52,219 nt of DNA, from positions 1 to 52,219 of the forward strand of contig NZ_JARGET010000027.1 of assembly GCF_029210485.1 (NCBI RefSeq). The letters are read 5' to 3'. The DNA comes from Hoeflea sp. YIM 152468. Its GTDB lineage: Bacteria > Pseudomonadota > Alphaproteobacteria > Rhizobiales > Rhizobiaceae. Every line of letters starts with the position of its first letter. The stretch's first letter is position 1. The translations under genes and the position numbers were made by a program. Shown piece by piece: positions 16,450-24,424 of this stretch. The notes beneath the pieces were generated by a model that ran no database searches, was not told where the DNA came from, and saw only the letters and a list, made by a program, of their open reading frames with translations.

Positions 16450-17332
16450 GCAACAACAGCGGCAGGCCGAAAGAGAGGGGAATCAGGAAATAGACGATCC
16501 TGAAGGCGATCAGCACGCCGAAGGGAACCTCGCCCGGAAGGGCATAGACAAGGCCGGCTTCCAGCACGCCCAGTCCGCCCGGAACATGGCTGATGATGGC
16601 CAGCACGTTGGCGACCGCGTAGCCACGGGCGACTTCGAGAAAATGTACATCGGCACTGCCCTTGAGCAGAAAATAGAGGCTGGCAGCGACAAGGTTGAAA
16701 TTTATCGTGCCGACAATCACCTGCATCAGGGCCAGACGCCAGCCCGGCACCCTGACATGCCATCGCCAGACATGAATTCGGCGCGGCAGGAACCGCGCGG
16801 CGAGCACATAGGAGAGCGGGAACACCAGGATGAGCGCCCCCATCAGCCGGAGTGCCTGCGGGTCAAGAAAACCCAGATTGCGGGGGGTGCCGAGCGGGAT
16901 GAGCATGGTAATGCCCGCAAGCGAGGCAATGCCGAGCGCCACCGTGACGCCGCAAAACACGATCAGTTGTCCGACTTCGACCGCATTCAGGCCCCAGCGC
17001 GAATAGAAGCGGTACCTGACGGCGCCGCTGCTCAGCAGCGAGACGCCGACATTGTGGCCGATCGACAGTGCGGTGAAAGAGGTCAGCAGCACTCTCGGTC
17101 CGGCAACCCGCTTGCCGACATAGGCCAGAGCGGTGGCGTCGAAACCGGCAAGGGTCAGATAGGACAGCATGACAAAGCCGAAGGCCGTCAGCCCGTCTGA
17201 TAACGGGATCGCGTAGATGGACTGCAAAAGGTCGAACACGCTGTAGCGGCCGAGGTTGCGGAAAAGCAGGTAGCTGCCACCGACAACGGCTATCACCGTC
17301 ACCGCTCTTGCCACGAGAACGCCGCGCGTCAC
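16349..17332 (-). CDS. YbhN-like integral membrane protein (UPF0104 / LPG synthase TM-like)
   Basis: About 327 aa with eight or so transmembrane helices and the family signatures SIGHNVGVSLLSSGAVRYRFYSRWG and ISHVPGGLGVLEAGL. Relatives form the flippase-like membrane half of lysyl-phosphatidylglycerol synthases; YbhN itself has been linked to phospholipid handling. The start is uncertain: the frame opens with TTG at 17362, but GTG at 17332 has GAGG upstream and begins just before the first helix. The C-terminal 30 codons overlap the phospholipase D gene on the other strand. Confidence 0.8.
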   Translation of the reverse strand: MTRGVLVARAVTVIAVVGGSYLLFRNLGRYSVFDLLQSIYAIPLSDGLTAFGFVMLSYLTLAGFDATALAYVGKRVAGPRVLLTSFTALSIGHNVGVSLLSSGAVRYRFYSRWGLNAVEVGQLIVFCGVTVALGIASLAGITMLIPLGTPRNLGFLDPQALRLMGALILVFPLSYVLAARFLPRRIHVWRWHVRVPGWRLALMQVIVGTINFNLVAASLYFLLKGSADVHFLEVARGYAVANVLAIISHVPGGLGVLEAGLVYALPGEVPFGVLIAFRIVYFLIPLSFGLPLLLLTEAAHLRRKSPRHQSCQNASSPSAAETENAAN

Positions 17333-17363
17333 GGACTCAGCCTCGGGCCAGGACCACTGCAAC

Positions 17364-17389
17364 GGAACGAAAGCCCGCTACGATGAGTT
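17364..17389 (+). promoter_or_regulatory. EcfG-type promoter (N18 spacing) of the YbhP-like gene
   Basis: GGAAC (17364-17368), 18 nt, GTT (17387-17389). The spacing is equivalent to GGAAC-N19-TT, accepted for RpoE2-type promoters. It is 36 nt before the ATG at 17425. Confidence 0.6.
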
Positions 17390-17424
17390 CGTCCTCTGAC
17401 ACGCTCACCGCAGGAAGGACCGAC

Positions 17425-18159
17425 ATGCAGCGCAACCGTTTCCGAGTGCTCACCTACAATGTTCACAGCTGTGTGGGCACCGACCGGAAACTCGATCCGG
17501 CGCGCATCGCCGAGGTGATTGCCAGTTGCCAACCGGATATCGTCGGATTGCAGGAGCTCGATGTCGGGCGGCAACGCACCGGTGCGGTTGATCAGGCCGA
17601 CACCATCGCCTCCATCCTCAAGATGAAGGCGCTGTTTCATCCCGCGGTTCACAAGGCCGAGGAAAAGTACGGTGATGCAATCCTCACGTCCCTGCCGATG
17701 CGCACACGCAAAACCGAGGCGCTGCCATCCATCGGCGAGCCGCGCGGAGCTATATGGGCGGAGATCCTCGTCGGGGACACAACGATCCACGTGTTCAACA
17801 CGCATCTGGGATTGCGGCGACGCGAACGCCTGAGGCAAGTCGGCGCGTTGCTTGGCAGCGGCTGGTTGGGCCACCCCGAATGCCGGAACGGCAACCGCAT
17901 CCTGATGGGCGATTTCAACGCTGTTCCTGCCTCGCGCGGATACCAGCAACTGGCGCGTGCGATGTCCGATGTCTGGAAGCAGGCCGGAAAGAGGCCGCAG
18001 GCAACGTTTCCCTCGCGCTATCCGATGCTGCGGCTTGATCATGTGTTTCTCGCCGGAGACGTGATCGCAACAAATGCGCATGTGGGTTCAACTCCGCTGT
18101 CTCGCATTGCTTCCGACCATCTTCCCCTTTTCAGCGATCTCGACCTGACAGCAGGCTGA
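17425..18159 (+). CDS. endonuclease/exonuclease/phosphatase family protein (YbhP-like)
   Basis: A 244-aa EEP-fold protein: RVLTYNVHSC at the N-terminus, IVGLQELDV with the metal-binding Glu, VFNTHLGLRRRER, LMGDFNAVPASRGY and SDHLPLFSDL. The length and the THLGLRRRER element match YbhP and other phospholipid-associated EEP proteins rather than exonuclease III. The ATG at 17425 has GGAAGG 7 nt upstream; an earlier ATG at 17383 falls inside the promoter. It is divergent from the ybhN-like gene and would act with the phospholipase D gene in lipid metabolism. Confidence 0.83.
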   Translation: MQRNRFRVLTYNVHSCVGTDRKLDPARIAEVIASCQPDIVGLQELDVGRQRTGAVDQADTIASILKMKALFHPAVHKAEEKYGDAILTSLPMRTRKTEALPSIGEPRGAIWAEILVGDTTIHVFNTHLGLRRRERLRQVGALLGSGWLGHPECRNGNRILMGDFNAVPASRGYQQLARAMSDVWKQAGKRPQATFPSRYPMLRLDHVFLAGDVIATNAHVGSTPLSRIASDHLPLFSDLDLTAG

Positions 18160-18286
18160 TGCGCAGGGGCTCACTATCTGACCAGCCAGAAGCCGTCGCG
18201 GCCCCGACAAACGAATTGCTGCTTTGTCAACCTTTCTGTCGCGGCTTTGTTCCTGGCGGCGGCCGCAATTGTGAGAGCCAAACCGG

Positions 18287-18312
18287 GGAACTTTTTGCCC
18301 GGGCTGTCGGTT
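18287..18312 (+). promoter_or_regulatory. EcfG-type promoter (N18 spacing) of the 205-aa protein
   Basis: GGAAC (18287-18291), 18 nt, GTT (18310-18312), 34 nt before the ATG at 18346. Confidence 0.6.
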
Positions 18313-18345
18313 GGATGTCTTTGTATGCCGCTTAAGGAGACCCCA

Positions 18346-18963
18346 ATGACATCCATCAAGCATCGGATCGGCGGTTATCTGAAGCAGATCGTTGGCGAAG
18401 TCGTGGGCAGCCAGCCCCTGCATGACTCGGGCAAACGCGAGGTTCTGGGTCTCCCCGAACACACGCCTGCGGACGAGACCACCACATCTGCCGCCCATCC
18501 CGCTGCGCAGGCGGGCGAGCCGCTCAACCCCGATCCGGTGGCGCCGAAACCAGCTGCAGGCGCCGGACCCTCGCGGGCATTGCCAGAGCACGGGCATCAG
18601 CAGAAGCAAAGAAAAGTGAGTGTCTTTACGCAAATGCTCCCCAAGATCGAACAGGGAGATGGCGCCTTGGTGAAGGTGGCGTCGGAGGATGAGGTTGTGT
18701 ACGTGGCTATTCGCCCCGGCGGAACAATCCAGGATGCACGGGATATCGTCGTGAGAATGGCAGACCGTCTGACCGCCGAACCGGAAAAGGCACCGGTCCC
18801 GGACGATGCCGAAACCGCTGACGGTGGGCGCAGCACTGCTCCTGCGGACGAGCATGATGATCTCGCCGATCAACTCGAAATCGGGTTGCTCGACAGTTTC
18901 CCGGCCAGCGATCCGCCTGCCGCCGCCACCAGCACCGTGCTTCCAAAGACGTACAATCCGTAG
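18346..18963 (+). CDS. hypothetical stress-associated protein with SFPASDPPA tail motif
   Basis: A 205-aa protein, not a named family. The N-terminus (MTSIKHRIGGYLKQIVGEVVG) is a short amphipathic helix. A Pro/Ala/Glu-rich linker (about 35-90) follows, then a compact domain (about 95-150, VFTQMLPKIEQGDGALVKVA). The tail carries LLDSFPASDPPA, a motif seen at the end of many small rhizobial stress proteins. The ATG at 18346 has AAGGAG 6 nt upstream. The layout looks like a soluble, partly disordered protein. Confidence 0.65.
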   Translation: MTSIKHRIGGYLKQIVGEVVGSQPLHDSGKREVLGLPEHTPADETTTSAAHPAAQAGEPLNPDPVAPKPAAGAGPSRALPEHGHQQKQRKVSVFTQMLPKIEQGDGALVKVASEDEVVYVAIRPGGTIQDARDIVVRMADRLTAEPEKAPVPDDAETADGGRSTAPADEHDDLADQLEIGLLDSFPASDPPAAATSTVLPKTYNP

Positions 18964-19019
18964 GCAAGTGCGGGATTTGGCACCGTGCAAGTCGTTTTGT
19001 CCGGCTCGGAGCGGGTTTC

Positions 19020-20075
19020 CTAGCCGTCCAGATTCCGTCTCTTTACGGACCTCAGATAGGTCAGCAGGCGTTGCTCCATGATTGTGATATTGGCTTTGGG
19101 TTTTACCTTGCGCTGCAATTGCCGCTGCAGAATTGTGCGCAACCGTTCATCCGTCGCCAGGGCGAGCACCTGCGGGTGGACATAGCTTTTGCGGCAGACC
19201 GCCACGGTGTTGGCGAGATCGCCGGCGGCCTTTTCGCACAGCGCCTTGATCGTCGGCGTATCCTCTCGGCGCAAGCTGGCCGCTGCCTCGTCAAAGGCTG
19301 CAAGCGTGCCGCCCCATGTCCGGAAAACCTTGGCGGAAACGCCCGGCCCGCCGATGTCGGCGAGATACCGGTTCAGCAGACCGGAATCGACCGCGTGCCA
19401 CTGGCCGTTCTCGTCCTCCCAGCCGAAGAGTTGCTTGCCGGGCAGGTCGGCGATGCGCTCGAGAATTTTCTGCAGTCGAGGTGCGTTGAGGCTGCGCTGC
19501 ATCCGCCGGCCACCCTTGCCGCGAAAGCGGAGCTCGATCCGATGGCCAAGGGAGACATGTCGCTTGAGCAAGGTCGTTGCACCGTAGGTCCCGTTGGATT
19601 CCAGATACTCGCGATTTCCAACCCTGAGATGGGCCGCATCGAGAAGCAGTATCAAGGCGCCGAGGATGGCGCCCTGGCGGTCGGAAAGCCGTTCAGCATC
19701 CGCACGGGCAACGCGCCGGATCTGCGGCAGCCTCTCGCCGAAGCGGATAAGTTCGGTGAACTTTGCCTCGGTTCTGAGCGCCTGCCAGTCGTCGTGATAG
19801 CGGTACTGCTTGCGTCCGCGCGCGTCACGCCCTGTCGCCTGGATATGCCCGCGGTCGTCGGGGCTGATCCAGACATCGGTGTAAGCCGGAGGAATGCCCA
19901 GCCGCTGAATCCGGTCGCGGATCCTGCCGCCGGCGACGGGGGTGCCGTCGGGATGGAGATAGCGGTAACCGCGTCCCCAGCGTTGGCGGGTTATGCCAGG
20001 CTCGCTGTCATGGACATACACCAGATCCGCCTGATCGATTTTCTGTTGATCGACGGAAGTTTTAATGTCGCGCAA
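19020..20075 (-). CDS. DNA topoisomerase IB (poxvirus/eukaryote type)
   Basis: A 351-aa type IB topoisomerase. The N-terminal domain has GRGYRYLHPDG and PPAYTDVWI. The catalytic domain has LRVGNREYLESNGTYG, KVFRTWGGT (conserved Arg and Trp) and CRKSYVHP, where Tyr is the nucleophile that forms the 3'-phosphotyrosyl link. These enzymes relax supercoils without ATP. The start reads as TTG at 20075 with only a weak ribosome site; a true start a little either side is possible. It is 16 bp behind the DUF982 gene and shares its EcfG-type promoter. Confidence 0.85.
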   Translation of the reverse strand: MRDIKTSVDQQKIDQADLVYVHDSEPGITRQRWGRGYRYLHPDGTPVAGGRIRDRIQRLGIPPAYTDVWISPDDRGHIQATGRDARGRKQYRYHDDWQALRTEAKFTELIRFGERLPQIRRVARADAERLSDRQGAILGALILLLDAAHLRVGNREYLESNGTYGATTLLKRHVSLGHRIELRFRGKGGRRMQRSLNAPRLQKILERIADLPGKQLFGWEDENGQWHAVDSGLLNRYLADIGGPGVSAKVFRTWGGTLAAFDEAAASLRREDTPTIKALCEKAAGDLANTVAVCRKSYVHPQVLALATDERLRTILQRQLQRKVKPKANITIMEQRLLTYLRSVKRRNLDG

Positions 20076-20091
20076 AGCCGTGTCGAAGCCT

Positions 20092-20487
20092 TCAAAGGGA
20101 ACAGGAGTTGTTGAGCAGAGCGGCTTTGGTCTGTGGACCGTCAGACGTGTCGGCTTGTGCCGGAACCGCGTGACCGGCGTCCGGCAGGAAAGGCGCAGAA
20201 GAGCCTGCCAGTCTTACCTCCTCGACGGCGCCGGGGATCGGCAGGGGCTCGAGCACATGCGCGGCGAGAGCGGCGGCGACGAAACGCTCCCGGGAGGACC
20301 CGAGTCCACCTCGCAGTCGGCAGGCGAGTTCGCACTCCCGCAAGGCCGTCAGATAATGCCTGCCCGATTTGTCGGGCCAGTCGCCCTCCAGCAGTTCAAT
20401 TGCCTGGAGCGGCCCGTCGACGAAGATGAGCTCGCCTTCAAGTTTGATAGCTACCGAAGCCGTCCAGTAAATGACGTATGTTTTCAT
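20092..20487 (-). CDS. DUF982 domain protein
   Basis: A 131-aa protein whose first 75 residues fit DUF982, a small rhizobial family: IDGPLQAIELL-like strand and helix, DWPDKSGRHYLTALRECELA and ERFVAAALAAHV. The C-terminal 45 residues look unstructured. The ATG at 20487 was chosen over 20508 because GGAGGTGA lies 5 nt upstream. It is the first gene of a pair with topoisomerase IB. Function unknown. Confidence 0.7.
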   Translation of the reverse strand: MKTYVIYWTASVAIKLEGELIFVDGPLQAIELLEGDWPDKSGRHYLTALRECELACRLRGGLGSSRERFVAAALAAHVLEPLPIPGAVEEVRLAGSSAPFLPDAGHAVPAQADTSDGPQTKAALLNNSCSL

Positions 20488-20508
20488 CGCAGTCACCTCC
20501 GCCGCCAT

Positions 20509-20534
20509 AACCCGCTAATGGGGGGAAATGTTCC
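20509..20534 (-). promoter_or_regulatory. EcfG-type promoter (N18 spacing) of DUF982-topoisomerase IB
   Basis: Minus strand: GGAAC (20534-20530), 18 nt, GTT (20511-20509), 22 nt before the ATG at 20487. The plus side (20535-20837) holds no gene I can support. Confidence 0.6.
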
Positions 20535-20837
20535 CGATGCAGCCTTGCCTCAATCGAGCATCATCCGCGGAATTTTGCTGCTGTGCTGGCCAAGTGTTGC
20601 GTCGACGGAGTTCCTCGTTGCCGGGATCTCTTGCACCGCGCAGGTGGCTGTCGTGGAGGCGATGGGTGGTGTCCCACCCGGACGACCGGTTTCGGCGCAA
20701 GTTGCGCCCCATACGAGTTTCCTTTAGGCAGCGGTTCAGTATAGATTCATCTTGCTTGAGTTTCCCTGGAAACCAGCACCGGCGTGATCCGGTTGCCTTT
20801 GTGACGCGTATCACGTCCGGCAAGCAGGAGTTCATAA

Positions 20838-21005
20838 ATGGCATCGTCGAAACCATCAGCAGCATTGTCGTCGCAACGGGACGAACGGCTTCGTCTTCTG
20901 ATGAAGGAAATTCACGCAGAAGAGGTGCCGGAGCGGATGCTGGAACTGGCGCGCAAACTGCAAATCGCGCTTGATGAGCGCGATAGCGACAAGCCCAAGC
21001 ACTAA
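20838..21005 (+). CDS. NepR-like small anti-sigma factor candidate (55 aa)
   Basis: A 56-codon frame with AGGAG 7 nt before its ATG. The protein has a hydrophilic N-terminus (residues 1-15) and then one amphipathic core, RLRLLMKEIHAEEVPERML, continuing as a second helix. The VPER-x-LEL-x-KL stretch matches the conserved (E)PVPDRFLDLL-x-KL core of NepR, the anti-sigma factor that binds EcfG in the general stress response. Size (about 60 aa) fits. Function is inferred from this motif and from the surrounding EcfG-type regulon. A weak promoter (GAAAC-N18-GTT, about 20770) is upstream. The TAA stop lies inside the RIME-like repeat. Confidence 0.5.
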   Translation: MASSKPSAALSSQRDERLRLLMKEIHAEEVPERMLELARKLQIALDERDSDKPKH

Positions 21006-21106
21006 TGCCTGTCGCGCAAAAATGTGCAGCGGTTTTGCGACAACGACATGCATAAACAAAGAGCTTGAAGCGCGTCACCCGGAACCGGTTTGATGCGACG
21101 CGCGTT
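21002..21106 (+). repeat. RIME-like palindromic repeat, copy 1
   Basis: About 105 bp, starting CTAATGCCTGTCGCGC and ending at the gcgacgcgcgtt. It is nearly identical (about 90% by eye) to the reverse complement of 24425-24530. It contains two imperfect palindromes, one around TTTTGCG / CGCAAAA and one around GCGTC / GACGC, like the rhizobial RIME1 elements. Confidence 0.75.
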
Positions 21107-21109
21107 AGT

Positions 21110-21141
21110 CTGATTGCCAACGCCGGCTCGCTGGCAATCAG
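21110..21141 (+). terminator. hairpin after the NepR-like gene and repeat
   Basis: Perfect 10-bp inverted repeat CTGATTGCCA / TGGCAATCAG with a 12-nt loop. No T-run follows. It may terminate the NepR-like transcript or be part of the mosaic repeat. The gap 21142-21242 shows nothing else. Confidence 0.4.
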
Positions 21142-21242
21142 GGGCTTGCTTTGCTGTGCCGCCTGGGGCGGCCTTTTGCGGGGACCGGTGTCGGGATGGA
21201 GATCACCGCAAGCGGCCTCGGCACACCAGCAGGCCGTCGAAG

Positions 21243-21536
21243 TCAATTGCCGGAGGCCGGTTTTCCTGTCTGGCGGGAGACGATGTCGGCCTGCGTCTCT
21301 TCCGAATAGGGCGAGGGCGTTGCGCCACCCATGTCACCAGCATCGGCAACACGACTGCCGCCGGAGGTTCTGCGCGGTCGGCCCGTCGGCGTGGTCTCGC
21401 CATCCTTCCAGATTTCGGCGGGGTCAGCGAGGTCGGCGCATTCAGGTGCCGCCTTGTTTCGTTCATGTGCGGTGTCGGGTTCGGGAAGCGGCCGTTCGCC
21501 GCTCTCGTCCACGTTTTTCTTGTCCAAACGTTGCAT
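21243..21536 (-). CDS. hypothetical hydrophilic protein (97 aa)
   Basis: A small, strongly hydrophilic protein with no membrane segment and probably no stable fold: rich in Glu, Asp, Pro, Thr and Gly. Notable short blocks are RNKAAPECADLADPAEIW and GGATPSPYSEE. The ATG at 21536 has AGGAGA upstream; the frame continues to 21575 across the sodC stop. It is 35 bp behind sodC and probably co-transcribed. I do not recognise a family. Confidence 0.55.
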   Translation of the reverse strand: MQRLDKKNVDESGERPLPEPDTAHERNKAAPECADLADPAEIWKDGETTPTGRPRRTSGGSRVADAGDMGGATPSPYSEETQADIVSRQTGKPASGN

Positions 21537-21571
21537 CGAGATCTCCTTTTCTGATCGTGTGCGACAGCCGG

Positions 21572-22093
21572 TCATTCGGCTGCCTTCAGCACGGCACAGG
21601 CGATCCGGCTGCCGGAATCGCCAGAGGGTTGGCTAGTGTAGTCGTCCGGACCCGCGTGCAGGATCACCGATGACCCGTCCTGATCCAGAATGCGCGGATC
21701 GCCCTCGGTTCCGAGCGAAAAGCCGCGGACGAAAAATTCGGCATTGACCATGCCCTGTGCACCAGCATGAACGTTGGGCAGGTCTCCCGGATGCGGCCCG
21801 TCATCGCTCTGGATGCCGTGATCGAGCCCGGCAGCCAAATGGCCGCCGGCAGATTTGAAACCGTCCGCGGCCTCGCATTTTCCGACTTCATGAACGTGGA
21901 TGCCGTGGGCCCCTTCCGGGACGCCTTGCGCGGAGACCTTGATATGCACCGTGCCCGAGGCTGTCTCGAGCATGGAGATTTCCCCCGTGATGCCGTCTCC
22001 CTCCAGCGTGCCGTTGACGCTGTCACCTTCGGCAGCGAGGGCGCTGCCGGAACTCAGCAATCCGACAAGTAGCATGGCGTAAACTGACTTCAT
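21572..22093 (-). CDS. sodC: periplasmic Cu,Zn superoxide dismutase
   Basis: A 173-aa protein with a signal peptide (residues 1-20, SGSALAA). The copper ligands are in HGIHVHEVGKCE, the zinc loop has GGHLAAGLDHG and GPHPGDLPNVHA, and the last His is in VILHAGPDDYTSQPSGDSGSR, which ends with the active-site Arg region and the disulfide Cys (IACAVL). It converts superoxide to peroxide and oxygen in the periplasm. The candidate promoter (22141-22165) reads CGAAC instead of GGAAC. Confidence 0.93.
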   Translation of the reverse strand: MKSVYAMLLVGLLSSGSALAAEGDSVNGTLEGDGITGEISMLETASGTVHIKVSAQGVPEGAHGIHVHEVGKCEAADGFKSAGGHLAAGLDHGIQSDDGPHPGDLPNVHAGAQGMVNAEFFVRGFSLGTEGDPRILDQDGSSVILHAGPDDYTSQPSGDSGSRIACAVLKAAE

Positions 22094-22140
22094 CTCATCG
22101 TCCTTTCATCGTTGGCGGAAACCCCGCGTGATGAAGTCCC

Positions 22141-22165
22141 AACTCGGCAGGCACAAAATTGTTCG
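22141..22165 (-). promoter_or_regulatory. near-consensus EcfG-type promoter of sodC
   Basis: Minus strand: CGAAC (22165-22161), 17 nt, GTT (22143-22141). One mismatch in the -35 element. It is 47 nt before the sodC ATG. Confidence 0.35.
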
Positions 22166-22282
22166 GCAAAGCCGGAGAAAATTCCTGCCTTGAGCGTGCA
22201 CTGCCGGCCTGTCCCCTTAACCGGCTGCAGTTGAACCGTGCGCCAAACTTAGCGGCAGTGCCGTTGATTCACTGGCTGTGCT

Positions 22283-22307
22283 GGAACAATTCAGCGCCCG
22301 GCCTGTT
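22283..22307 (+). promoter_or_regulatory. EcfG-type promoter of the 82-aa protein
   Basis: GGAAC (22283-22287), 17 nt, GTT (22305-22307), 27 nt before the ATG at 22334. Confidence 0.78.
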
Positions 22308-22333
22308 GGATTGACAGGACAAAGGAGAGTGAA

Positions 22334-22582
22334 ATGACAAATTCCCGAACCGGACCCGGCAAGGCGAAATCCGAGCGTGAAGAGACAGATCATATCCCGT
22401 CGCAAGCATCGCTGAATTCGTCGGTTTCGCACGCGCAGACAGGCCCCGAAGACGCGGCGCCGCAAGACGTGCGGAAGGAAGCACTGCGCAACACCAGGCA
22501 GGGCGACCCGTTCATTGTCGCATCCGATCTCGAGGACAGCGAACAAAAAGAAGCGGCTCCGGGCACACGCGAGCAGGACTAG
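22334..22582 (+). CDS. hypothetical hydrophilic stress protein (82 aa)
   Basis: A very hydrophilic protein without cysteine or membrane segments, resembling small hydrophilin-like proteins: high Glu, Gln, Ser, Asp content, with PQDVRKEALRNTRQGDPF near the middle. Good ribosome site AAGGAGAG 5 nt before the ATG. It is 27 nt behind an exact EcfG-type promoter and probably co-transcribed with the small membrane protein at 22660. Function unknown. Confidence 0.6.
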   Translation: MTNSRTGPGKAKSEREETDHIPSQASLNSSVSHAQTGPEDAAPQDVRKEALRNTRQGDPFIVASDLEDSEQKEAAPGTREQD

Positions 22583-22659
22583 ATCACGGCGTCTGGCGCT
22601 TTGGCCGGCGTTGCCGCCAGGGTCGGGAGCCGCATTCCATCCCAGCAAGGAGAACCGAA

Positions 22660-22863
22660 ATGGACCGAAAAAGAGAAGTCTGGGCAATGGCCCTCGCAGC
22701 GGTTGTCATTGCCTTGAGCATCGGGTTTCTCTGGGTGAGCAGAAGCCAGCCCACGGCGCCTACAATCGTCGAAGAGACAAATGTCGATGTGGATGCGCCC
22801 GAACACGTCACCGAAACGCCACCCAGTGCAACAGGGGATCTCTCTACAAGCAGCAGTGATTAA
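22660..22863 (+). CDS. small single-pass membrane protein (67 aa)
   Basis: An N-terminal positively charged start (MDRKREVW) and one hydrophobic helix (residues about 8-25, AMALAAVVIALSIGFLW). A short acidic, Thr/Ser-rich periplasmic tail follows. AAGGAG lies 7 nt before the ATG. It is 77 bp downstream of the 82-aa gene with no own EcfG site visible, so it is likely read from the same promoter. Function unknown. Confidence 0.6.
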   Translation: MDRKREVWAMALAAVVIALSIGFLWVSRSQPTAPTIVEETNVDVDAPEHVTETPPSATGDLSTSSSD

Positions 22864-23096
22864 GCCATCGCGTTCAATCCGCAGTGCAGGTTTTCCCGAA
22901 CCGTCCGGCAGGCGTCTGTTCGCCCGCATCACGGATCTCGGTACGAGGTCACTGAAATTGCGGGATCGGGCGGTGCGCCGGTGGCGACCGCACACGGGTT
23001 GCCGGAACAGTCGATCGATCAGCCTCGCGGTTTGAGCGGCTAACTCCGGGCAGATCGGAAAGTTCCTCTTGCGGCGCAAGTATCGTCGACCCGGCC

Positions 23097-23121
23097 GGAA
23101 CCTTGGCGGCCATTCTTAGTT
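23097..23121 (+). promoter_or_regulatory. EcfG-type promoter of the 97-aa protein and SDR gene
   Basis: GGAAC (23097-23101), 17 nt, GTT (23119-23121), 44 nt before the ATG at 23165. The region 22864-23096 holds no gene I can support. Confidence 0.78.
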
Positions 23122-23164
23122 AGGGCGTCGAAAGATCTGAGTATCACGCCAAGGAGAACCGCCT

Positions 23165-23458
23165 ATGTCAGCAGAGCAGCACCGCACCCCGCACGCGCCC
23201 GAACAAAGGCTGCGTGAGGATATCGACAGTGGCAACACAGGGGACAAAGTCGACGCTTCCGATCCCGCGGTCGTGCCGTTGGGCACGGATGCGGAAGCAG
23301 GTGGTGTGTCCACCGATGCTGGCGCTGCATCACGGGCCCGGCAAGACGAACTGGACGGGGTTAAAACCCCGCGTCGCCGCGATCGGCAGTACGCATTGAT
23401 CTTGCCTGGCTTCGTGCTGCTGGTCGCAGCGCTGCTGGCATTTGTGCTGCTGCGCTGA
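23165..23458 (+). CDS. small C-terminally anchored membrane protein (97 aa)
   Basis: The first 70 residues are hydrophilic (many Asp, Glu, Arg). The last 20 residues (LILPGFVLLVAALLAFVLLR) form a single membrane anchor, so this is a tail-anchored-like protein. AAGGAG lies 8 nt upstream of the ATG. The SDR gene begins 45 bp further on and probably shares its transcript. It resembles the 51-aa protein at 7.5 kb in design, not in sequence. No family assigned. Confidence 0.6.
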   Translation: MSAEQHRTPHAPEQRLREDIDSGNTGDKVDASDPAVVPLGTDAEAGGVSTDAGAASRARQDELDGVKTPRRRDRQYALILPGFVLLVAALLAFVLLR

Positions 23459-23503
23459 CCAGCCGGAGACGTCGCAACAGGAATGTTTGAGAAGGAGTGA
23501 CCG

Positions 23504-24376
23504 ATGCTGAAAGATCCCCGGACGTGTTATCCGCAGCCGCCTCAACCCACCCAGAAGCAACCGATGCCCGGCGATACCGACGAAATGCAGCCATACCCGG
23601 ATCACGGCGAGCACAGCTACAGCGGCAGCGGCAAGCTGGAGGGGTGCGCAGCCATCATCACCGGTGCCGATTCAGGTATAGGGCGCGCGGTCGCCATAGC
23701 CTTCGCCCGGGAAGGCGCCGATGTGCTGATTGCCTATTACAGCGAAGATGACGATGCCGAGGAAACCCGCAAATGGGTCGAGAAGGCAGGCCGCCGCGCG
23801 GTGCTGATGCGCGGTGACATCAAGGAAGAGGCCCATTGCCAATCCCTCGTTGAGACGGCGATCGACGAGTTCGGGCACCTCGACATTCTTGTCAACAATG
23901 CCGCTCATCAGGCGGTATTCGAGAACCTCGAAGACATTTCCGCAGAGGAATGGAACACCACCCTTGCCACCAATCTCTCGGCGATGTTCTTCCTGTGCAA
24001 GGCAGCGGTTTCGCACATGAAACCGGGCAGTTCGATCATCAACACCTCCTCGATCAATGCCACCGACCCCAGTCCCGGCCTGCTTGCCTACGCGATGACC
24101 AAGGGGGCTATTGCCAATTTCTCCGGTGGCCTTTCCGGTCTGCTTGCGGACAGGGGCATCAGGGTCAATGCGGTCGCCCCGGGGCCGATATGGACCCCGC
24201 TTATTCCGTCAACGATGCCGAAGGAGAAAGTTGAAAATTTTGGCAAATCGACGCCATTGGGCCGGGCCGGCCAGCCAGCAGAGCTCGCACCGGCCTATGT
24301 TTATCTGGCATCCGATGACGCCAGCTATGTCACGGGAGCTGTGATTCCTGTTACTGGTGGACGGCTGATGCTCTGA
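23504..24376 (+). CDS. SDR family oxidoreductase (YghA-like)
   Basis: A 290-aa classical-type short-chain dehydrogenase with a 45-residue N-terminal extension (Pro-rich, ending GSGKLEG), as in YghA/GsiB-like stress reductases. The cofactor loop is TGADSGIGRA, the structural motif is NNAA, and the catalytic set is Ser in INTSSIN with YAMTK. The C-terminal GAVIPVTGG is typical. Substrate unknown; relatives reduce aldehydes. The ATG at 23504 has AAGGAGTG upstream. Confidence 0.88.
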   Translation: MLKDPRTCYPQPPQPTQKQPMPGDTDEMQPYPDHGEHSYSGSGKLEGCAAIITGADSGIGRAVAIAFAREGADVLIAYYSEDDDAEETRKWVEKAGRRAVLMRGDIKEEAHCQSLVETAIDEFGHLDILVNNAAHQAVFENLEDISAEEWNTTLATNLSAMFFLCKAAVSHMKPGSSIINTSSINATDPSPGLLAYAMTKGAIANFSGGLSGLLADRGIRVNAVAPGPIWTPLIPSTMPKEKVENFGKSTPLGRAGQPAELAPAYVYLASDDASYVTGAVIPVTGGRLML

Positions 24377-24424
24377 CCCGCGGCGTCGCATCCCTGACGA
24401 AACCGGCGGTTTCCAGGGCTCACC

